From Shewanella psychromarinicola (GTDB lineage Bacteria; Pseudomonadota; Gammaproteobacteria; Enterobacterales; Shewanellaceae): a stretch of DNA of 64,000 nt. The stretch spans positions 496,001 through 560,000 of the forward strand of contig NZ_CP034073.1 of NCBI RefSeq assembly GCF_003855155.1, read 5' to 3'. A program made the position numbers and the translations under genes. Positions 58,058 to 64,000 of this stretch are shown here, piece after piece. The notes below the pieces were generated by a model, which worked only from the letters and a program-made list of their open reading frames with translations, did no database searches and was not told where the DNA came from. Each line of letters opens with the position of its first letter. Positions within the stretch are counted from its first letter, which is position 1.

Positions 58058-58981
58058 ATGCTGACTTTTTTACCTGGGCCGGTACTCTTTATAATCAGTT
58101 TGTCGCTATTGATCATCAATACCCTAGTATGGAGCTCATTGTTAACCATTGGCGGCGTGGCAAAATTATTACTGCCGTTCTTGCTTGCACGCAGACTATT
58201 AACCCGAATAATGAATCGTTTAATGTGGTCATGGGCCACATGTAACGGCGGCATTTTATATTTAATCTCAAATATTGAATGGGATGTAAAAGGGCTCGAT
58301 AAACTTGACCCTAACGGCTGGTATTTACTGATCAGTAATCATGTCAGTGGCTTTGATATTGCCGCCCAAACGTACGTATTGCGTAACCACATTCCAATGT
58401 TGAAATTCTTTTTAAAAAAAGAACTGCTCTATGTGCCAATAATGGGCCTAGGTTGCTGGGCGCTGGACATGCCGTTTATGAACCGAACGAGTGCGGCTAA
58501 GCTGAAAAAGAATCCAAAATTGAAAGGTAAAGATCTTCAAACGACCCGCAAAGCCTGCGAACGTTTCAAACACATGCCAACATCGATTATTAATTATGTT
58601 GAAGGCAGTCGCTTTACCGAAGAGAAGCGTCTGCGTCAGAATTCACCGTATCGCCATTTATTACGCCCTAAAGCCAGCGGCATTGCCTTCACGCTATCTG
58701 CGATGGGCGAACAGTTTACCAGCCTGTTAAATATCACTTTGGTTTATCCAGAAACATCGGAAAAAGTACTGGCTAATGTCATGCATGGACGTACCAAAAA
58801 AGTGATTATGCGTGTTGAAGTACTCCCGGTGCCGCGAGTTGACCCACAGATCTATTTTTCAAGCCCGGAAACCCGTGTCGAATTTCAGCGCTGGTTAAAT
58901 AGACTTTGGCTAGATAAAGATCAGCAAATTGATGACATAAAAAAAGCTTACCTACAGCAACAACGTAATCAAAGTGATTAA
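58058..58981 (+). CDS. PlsC-like lysophospholipid acyltransferase, YihG family (copy 2)
   Basis: A 307-residue paralogue of the upstream gene. The shared blocks include LKFFLKKELLYVPIMGLGCWALD, KKNPKLKGKD, TRKACERFK and the YVEGSRFT motif. The HX4D motif is NHVSGFD, so the catalytic His and Asp are kept. It has N-terminal hydrophobic segments (~5-50). The 6-bp gap and clear similarity point to tandem duplication with divergence, perhaps to different acyl donors or acceptors. It is the last gene of this operon. Confidence 0.87.
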   Translation: MLTFLPGPVLFIISLSLLIINTLVWSSLLTIGGVAKLLLPFLLARRLLTRIMNRLMWSWATCNGGILYLISNIEWDVKGLDKLDPNGWYLLISNHVSGFDIAAQTYVLRNHIPMLKFFLKKELLYVPIMGLGCWALDMPFMNRTSAAKLKKNPKLKGKDLQTTRKACERFKHMPTSIINYVEGSRFTEEKRLRQNSPYRHLLRPKASGIAFTLSAMGEQFTSLLNITLVYPETSEKVLANVMHGRTKKVIMRVEVLPVPRVDPQIYFSSPETRVEFQRWLNRLWLDKDQQIDDIKKAYLQQQRNQSD

Positions 58982-59014
58982 ATCGTCAAAAAACCGACAA
59001 ATGACGATTTTCTG
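58980..59014 (+). terminator. Probable terminator after the acyltransferase pair
   Basis: AAATCGTCA (58980-58988) pairs perfectly with TGACGATTT (59002-59010), 13-nt loop, then TCTGTT. The T-tract is short, so moderate strength. Confidence 0.6.
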
Positions 59015-59183
59015 TTGCGTTAAACGTGTAAAACTGTCAGTTTTAGAAGGAAAAAGAGTTTATCTATAACTCAATTCTTAAAATTAATTAACAACTGAAT
59101 ACGTAAGGTTTAATTTAGCGTTTTTTTGTTAATATAATTAGAATTTATCGCAGCCTTATCAATGAAGTTTTTATAGGTGAAAT

Positions 59184-62100
59184 TTGAATTTTCGTGTATT
59201 CATGCTGTTAGCACACAGGCTAATATTGGTCATAATATTGATTTTTTCGGTGTCTGTTGCAGCACAAAAAAATGATCCTTATAACGGTCTAACCGAAGTA
59301 AAGTTTGACCACTTCGATACAGAAGGAGGCCTTAATCAAAACACGATTACTCGCCTGTTTATGGACAGTTCGGGGATGTTATGGATAGGAACTCAAGACG
59401 GTCTGCACGGCTATAATGGCGTTGAGTTTACCTTATACTTAAAACAACAAAAAAGCAGTAATTCTATATCGGGAGACTTGATCACCGACATCTTGCAATC
59501 GCCCGATGGGGATTTATGGGTAGGCACCTTCAATAATGGCCTCAATAGACTCAATCTCACTAGCGGAAAGTTCACTCAGTTCAAACAAAATCAAGGTTTA
59601 ACAGAACTTCAGGTGACCCACCTTGCTGTCATTGGCGATACCTTATGGGTAGGAACACGTTCAGGTCTGTACATACTCTCCCTAAAAACAGAAAAAATTA
59701 TTCCCGTCAGTTTAGCGAATAACATCACCCCTAATATTACCAGTATTGCCAATGTTGATGATAAGTACATTGTCGTCGGCACTGAATCTCATGGCACATT
59801 TTCCATTGATAGTAACACCATTATTCGGCTTGATATTCCCGTTAACAAGACAGTAAATCAAATCAAGTCAAGTTCAATTTATTCTGTTTGGCTGGCCATT
59901 GATAATCAAATTTGGCGCTACAATTTAGATACTCAACAAAAAGAACTGATATGGTCTAGTGATAATAATTATGGCAACAGCCGTAGGATTACGGACTTAG
60001 TGGTGATAAATGCCAATCAGATTTTTGCCATTGGAACTAATACAGGCCTGTTCCAACTCGACTTTATTGATGGTCAGTGGCACAGCAGAGTTTATAAGCA
60101 TAATCCACAAAAACTCAATAGCATCAGTGCCAATACCCTACAAAGCTTAATGCTAGACCAAAACGGTACCCTATGGATTGGCACGGGGTATTCGGGCATC
60201 GATAAGCTTAATCTCAGCCATCAATACTTTAGCCACGTTTACGATGACCAAACCGATTCGTCAGGTATGGCAAACATGATCCGCACTATTTTTCGGGATA
60301 CGCAGCAACGCCTGTGGATAGGCACCGATGGTGCTGGGCTCAAATATTTGGCCCCTCATGATAACCAATATCACTACATCAATGAGTTATTTGCACAGTC
60401 ACTCGCGATACCAGTAGAACAATTATCGTTAACAGTGCATGACATTGTCCAAGATAAACAAGGTTTACTGTGGTTTGCCACCAATGTGGGACTATTTACC
60501 CTAGACAAGAATAACACCCTGCAGCAAATCAAACCTGCAAACGAACAGTTTCATGCCGATACTCAGATACGCAGTTTAGCCTTTGATGACAAAGATCGTT
60601 TATGGATAGCAAGCTCGCAAGGTTTGTATTTTATCTCTGAGTATACTAACCGCATGATGGCCTATAACTTCGGTTTTCAAGCTGACTTTTCGCCGTTCAA
60701 ATACCAAATCATTAAGCTCTATTTTAGCCAAGGTTATTTATGGCTAGGAACAATGGGCGGAGTGGTAAGGCTCTCGGCTGAAGAACAAAAGCTCGACTTT
60801 CTAAATCATGATCCCGACAATCCACATAGCCTCAGTGACAACCGCGTTAGAGACTTTTTACTGGCCGAAAATGGCGACTTTTGGGTGGCCACTCACGGTG
60901 GTATAGACAAACTAACCCTAGAATACGGTACGTTTAAATTTCAACGAATGGACGTCAACGCTGATGGCAGTAGTAATACGGTTTACGCTATTTTAGAAGA
61001 CGACAAACACGATTTGTGGCTAAGTACTAACTCGGGCGTTTCACGTTTTACCCCTAGTAATCAAAGCTTTATTTCCTATAACAAATTCGAAGGCCTGCAA
61101 GCTAATGAGTTTAATGGTGCGGCCAAGTTTAAAGAAGCAAACGGCACCTTATGGTTTGGCGGTATTCGAGGCCTTAACCATTTTAACCCTACCACTATTC
61201 CAATTCAGAGAGCCGAGAACAAACTGGCGCTGACAAAATACACTATTGGAGACACCCAGCACCCTATTCACGACTTAAGCCATGCTCCCCACATTACCAT
61301 GCCTTATGAAAAGCAACTCATCAGCTTTGAAGTCGGATCGCTTAATTTTAGTTACCCTGAATTAAGCCGTTTTAGCTACTTTTTAGACGGTTATGATATC
61401 GATTGGCGTGAACTATCCCATGGGAACGAAATCACCTATACCAACTTACCACCAGGTGAGTACCGATTAATGGTTCGCCATGCATTAGGGACTAATAAAT
61501 ACAGTCAATACACCCTCAATGTGGATGTGTCAGTGGTGCCACCGATTTATATGACTCACGCGGCTTATGCACTGTATGTGACCGCTGGGTTATTATTTAT
61601 TATTTGGTTTTTTGCTGCAAAACAGAAAAAGTTGGCTAAACAACGTGAGTTTGACAGCAGTATTCGCGCCTCTGAAGAGCGCCTAAAACTGGCGCTTTGG
61701 GCTTCGGGCGATGGCATGTGGGACTGGAATATCAAAGAGGGCAACGTTTACCGAACCAACATAATTGAGCCGATGAATTTATCGTTAGAAGATCAATTAT
61801 TGATTAAAAATATTGATCCAGAAGACAGGCCTCGAGTGCAAAAACTGCTTAACGATCATCTAAATGGTGACAGTGAGTTTTTTGAAGCCGAGTACCGCGT
61901 AGAAACCAAACCTGGAGAGTGGGCCTGGGTACTAGACCGAGGTCAAATTGTTGAACGAGATAAAAATAATATCCCAGTGCGAATGGCGGGCACTCATAAA
62001 GATATTACTAGCCGTAAGCTGACCGAAAACGAGTTAAAACTATCGTCACAAGTCTTGTTTAGCATGAATGAAGCGGTTGTCGTCGGCGAACTTGACTACC

Positions 62101-63710
62101 AAATACGTTCCGTTAATCCAGCTTTTAGCCGCATTACCGGCTTTAAACACCGTGATGTAGTCGGCAAGCATTTCTTATTTTTAACCATGGGTAAGCAGTC
62201 TCGCGAGTTTTATAACTCAGTTGAAGCCCAGCTCTTAAGACACAAGCATTGGGCCGGCGAAATACACATTCGAACTCGCGACCGTCGCGGTATCCTTGCA
62301 TGGTTGGAAATAAACCAAGTTATTAATAACAAAGGTGAGACAAGTCATTTTGTGGCCGTATTCACCGATATTACCGCACGTAAAAAAGCGGAAGAAGATT
62401 TACGGGTACTGGCTAACTTCGATCCACTGACTGGATTGCCTAATCGTACGCTATTCCAAGACAGGCTCAATCAAGCGGTCACTAAAGCACATCGTTCAAA
62501 TAGTATTGTGGCATTGTTATTTTTAGATCTTGACCGATTTAAACATATCAATGACTCAATGGGACACCACATTGGTGATTTACTGCTTAAAGCCGTCGCC
62601 CATCGCCTACAAAATGCGGTACGAGATGGCGATACCGTTGCACGTTTAGGCGGTGATGAATTTACCATTATTTTAGAAGGGGTAGCAAAAACGAAAGCCG
62701 CTACTATTATTGCTGAAAAAGTGTTAAATGCATTCCAAAGCCCTTATTTGCTTGACGATAAAATTCTGACTATCTCACCGTCAATTGGTATCAGTTTGTA
62801 TCCTGAAGATGCAGAAGATACGACCTCGTTGATAAAATACGCTGATACCGCCATGTATCACGCTAAATCACTGGGCAGAAATAACTTCCAATTCTATACC
62901 AAACAATTAAACCAATATGCGACACGCTACGTCGAACTAGAAGCTGGCCTTAAAAATGCCATGCAAAACAATGAGCTATATTTAGTTTATCAACCTAAAT
63001 ACGATATAAAAACCGAAAAAATTATCGGCCTTGAAGCCTTAATGCGTTGGGAAAGCCCAGAACTTGGCTTGATTTCACCGGTTGAGTTTATCCCACTTGC
63101 GGAAGAAACCGGCATCATTAATCAGATTGGTCACTGGGCGATTAACCAAGCCTGTAGTCAGCTGGCACTATGGCACCAACAAGGCTTTGAGCATATCTCT
63201 GTTGCCGTTAACCTTTCTGCCAGACAGTTAAAAGTCGATATTATCTCGATGATAGAGGTCGCATTAGCAGTATCTGGGCTACCGGCAAGTGCCCTAGAGC
63301 TAGAATTAACTGAATCAATGATTATGGGTAACCCACAAGAATCAGTCACTGTGCTGTCACAACTCAAAGCCTTGGGGTTAACCATCGCAGTAGATGACTT
63401 TGGCACTGGATACTCAAGCTTAAGCTATTTGAAACGCTTCCCAATTGATACCTTGAAAATTGATCAAGAATTTGTGCGAGATATAACTGAAGATCCTGAC
63501 GATGCAGCAATCACTAGCGCCATTATTACCTTGGCTCATAGTTTAGAACTTAAGGTTGTGGCTGAAGGGGTTGAAACCCAAGCACAATTAAATTTCTTAC
63601 GTGAAGGAGGCTGTGATCAAGTGCAAGGCTTCTTGCTCAGCAAGCCATTGAACGCTGTTGATTGCCTGGTATTATTAACCAAAGACAAAGCTGCCATTAG
63701 TCATTTTTAA
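59184..63710 (+). CDS. Periplasmic beta-propeller sensor with PAS-PAS-GGDEF-EAL output
   Basis: A 1508-residue membrane protein joining a two-component-type sensor to c-di-GMP turnover. Order: signal peptide (~1-28); about eleven Reg_prop blades with L-W-I/V-G-T motifs (~45-680); a Y_Y_Y domain (~700-785); one membrane helix (~793-815); PAS 1 (~830-945) and PAS 2 (~950-1070); GGDEF with intact G1156-G-D-E-F; EAL with E1284-A-L, ELTESMIMGN and VDDFGTGYSSL, so both enzyme activities may be present. The start is TTG at 59184 with AGGTGA just upstream; an ATG at 59202 lies too far from it. The signal sensed is unknown. Followed by a terminator. Confidence 0.9.
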   Translation: MNFRVFMLLAHRLILVIILIFSVSVAAQKNDPYNGLTEVKFDHFDTEGGLNQNTITRLFMDSSGMLWIGTQDGLHGYNGVEFTLYLKQQKSSNSISGDLITDILQSPDGDLWVGTFNNGLNRLNLTSGKFTQFKQNQGLTELQVTHLAVIGDTLWVGTRSGLYILSLKTEKIIPVSLANNITPNITSIANVDDKYIVVGTESHGTFSIDSNTIIRLDIPVNKTVNQIKSSSIYSVWLAIDNQIWRYNLDTQQKELIWSSDNNYGNSRRITDLVVINANQIFAIGTNTGLFQLDFIDGQWHSRVYKHNPQKLNSISANTLQSLMLDQNGTLWIGTGYSGIDKLNLSHQYFSHVYDDQTDSSGMANMIRTIFRDTQQRLWIGTDGAGLKYLAPHDNQYHYINELFAQSLAIPVEQLSLTVHDIVQDKQGLLWFATNVGLFTLDKNNTLQQIKPANEQFHADTQIRSLAFDDKDRLWIASSQGLYFISEYTNRMMAYNFGFQADFSPFKYQIIKLYFSQGYLWLGTMGGVVRLSAEEQKLDFLNHDPDNPHSLSDNRVRDFLLAENGDFWVATHGGIDKLTLEYGTFKFQRMDVNADGSSNTVYAILEDDKHDLWLSTNSGVSRFTPSNQSFISYNKFEGLQANEFNGAAKFKEANGTLWFGGIRGLNHFNPTTIPIQRAENKLALTKYTIGDTQHPIHDLSHAPHITMPYEKQLISFEVGSLNFSYPELSRFSYFLDGYDIDWRELSHGNEITYTNLPPGEYRLMVRHALGTNKYSQYTLNVDVSVVPPIYMTHAAYALYVTAGLLFIIWFFAAKQKKLAKQREFDSSIRASEERLKLALWASGDGMWDWNIKEGNVYRTNIIEPMNLSLEDQLLIKNIDPEDRPRVQKLLNDHLNGDSEFFEAEYRVETKPGEWAWVLDRGQIVERDKNNIPVRMAGTHKDITSRKLTENELKLSSQVLFSMNEAVVVGELDYQIRSVNPAFSRITGFKHRDVVGKHFLFLTMGKQSREFYNSVEAQLLRHKHWAGEIHIRTRDRRGILAWLEINQVINNKGETSHFVAVFTDITARKKAEEDLRVLANFDPLTGLPNRTLFQDRLNQAVTKAHRSNSIVALLFLDLDRFKHINDSMGHHIGDLLLKAVAHRLQNAVRDGDTVARLGGDEFTIILEGVAKTKAATIIAEKVLNAFQSPYLLDDKILTISPSIGISLYPEDAEDTTSLIKYADTAMYHAKSLGRNNFQFYTKQLNQYATRYVELEAGLKNAMQNNELYLVYQPKYDIKTEKIIGLEALMRWESPELGLISPVEFIPLAEETGIINQIGHWAINQACSQLALWHQQGFEHISVAVNLSARQLKVDIISMIEVALAVSGLPASALELELTESMIMGNPQESVTVLSQLKALGLTIAVDDFGTGYSSLSYLKRFPIDTLKIDQEFVRDITEDPDDAAITSAIITLAHSLELKVVAEGVETQAQLNFLREGGCDQVQGFLLSKPLNAVDCLVLLTKDKAAISHF

Positions 63711-63715
63711 GACAA

Positions 63716-63744
63716 AATAAAAGCTCCATTTAGGAGCTTTTATT
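63716..63744. terminator. Bidirectional terminator between the propeller sensor gene and ilvE
   Basis: AATAAAAGCTCC (63716-63727) and GGAGCTTTTATT (63733-63744) form a perfect 12-bp stem with a 5-nt loop, with A-rich and T-rich flanks suiting both convergent genes. Confidence 0.9.
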
Positions 63745-63766
63745 AAAGTGCTACCGATAGAATGAA

Positions 63767-64000
63767 CTAGGGTGCAACACGCTCAATACGCTTTACCCAA
63801 CCCGCTGGAGCTGGCATGTGGCCTTTTTGTAGCTCAGTGAAGACTTTATAGATACGTCGGATGTTGGGTCCAACGTTGCCATCACCGACAGTGATAATGC
63901 GTCCATCTTCAAAAATATATGAACTCACAGGGGACACCACCGCGGCAGTACCAAAACCGCCGGCTTCAATAATTTCGCCAGACTCAATATCAGCAATAAA
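63767..64000 (-). CDS. ilvE: Branched-chain amino acid aminotransferase, C-terminal part (cut by window edge)
   Basis: The last 77 codons of a minus-strand gene running beyond the window. Translation by hand gives IIEAGGFGTAAVVSPVSS ... IITVGDGNVGPNIRRIYKVF ... QKGHMPAPAGWVKRI, which matches the C-terminus of the fold-type IV branched-chain transaminase of the long (eukaryote-like, BCAT) class rather than the enterobacterial IlvE. It would supply the final transamination step missing from the ilvGMDA cluster 13 kb away. Partial, so catalytic Lys is not visible. Confidence 0.8.
   Translation of the reverse strand, partial: FIADIESGEIIEAGGFGTAAVVSPVSSYIFEDGRIITVGDGNVGPNIRRIYKVFTELQKGHMPAPAGWVKRIERVAP

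Overview
The window reads as chromosomal DNA of a Shewanella species. The strongest evidence is the order adhesin - RTX transporter ATPase - HlyD - AggA - OmpA - LapG-like - LapD-like placed directly after hemCDXY, which is the known bpfA locus of Shewanella. The housekeeping proteins (Fis, CyaA, XerC, Rep, IlvC) are all of gammaproteobacterial type. G+C is modest, about 40% by eye, except inside the adhesin repeats.

Left part (1-18630): the dusB-fis operon; a large HelD-like helicase; a short nitric-oxide-responsive hemerythrin (RIC/DnrN type) with a convincing NsrR-like operator over its -10; a small AlbA_2 protein; a minus-strand run lptM-lysA-dapF-DUF484-xerC-yigB with overlapping stops and starts; cyaY; cyaA; and the heme operon hemC-hemD-hemX-hemY, closed by a good terminator.

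Centre (18631-37050): the Lap-type biofilm system. A sigma70-like promoter drives a 3226-residue cell-surface adhesin (bpfA). The adhesin has an N-terminal retention module with a TAAG cleavage motif, 20 tandem beta-sandwich repeats in four families, a vWA domain and a C-terminal RTX export signal. It is followed by the type I secretion ATPase, membrane fusion protein and outer-membrane channel, an OmpA-like lipoprotein, the periplasmic cysteine protease (bpfG) and the degenerate GGDEF/EAL receptor (bpfD). Together these form a c-di-GMP controlled attach/release circuit.

Right part (37051-64000): a minus-strand tRNA operon Arg-His-Pro-Pro-Pro whose three Pro genes are exact 150-bp tandem copies; a GAF-GAF-GGDEF protein; rep; ubiK; a class V aminotransferase; and the branched-chain amino acid genes ilvL(leader)-ilvG-ilvM-ilvD-ilvA and ilvC, with ilvY divergent. 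The leader peptide and attenuator upstream of ilvG can be read directly, and a 14-bp minisatellite lies between ilvC and the ilvL promoter region. After these come paeA/ytfL, comM/yifB, two tandem acyltransferases, a 1508-residue beta-propeller-PAS-GGDEF-EAL sensor, and the 3' end of a branched-chain aminotransferase cut by the window edge.

No prophage, complete insertion sequence, CRISPR array or rRNA was seen. The most interesting material is the adhesin operon (repeat homogenisation, promoter/leader structure, intercistronic hairpin), followed by the tRNA-Pro triplication, the ilvC-ilvG minisatellite and a possible MITE between xerC and the DUF484 gene.
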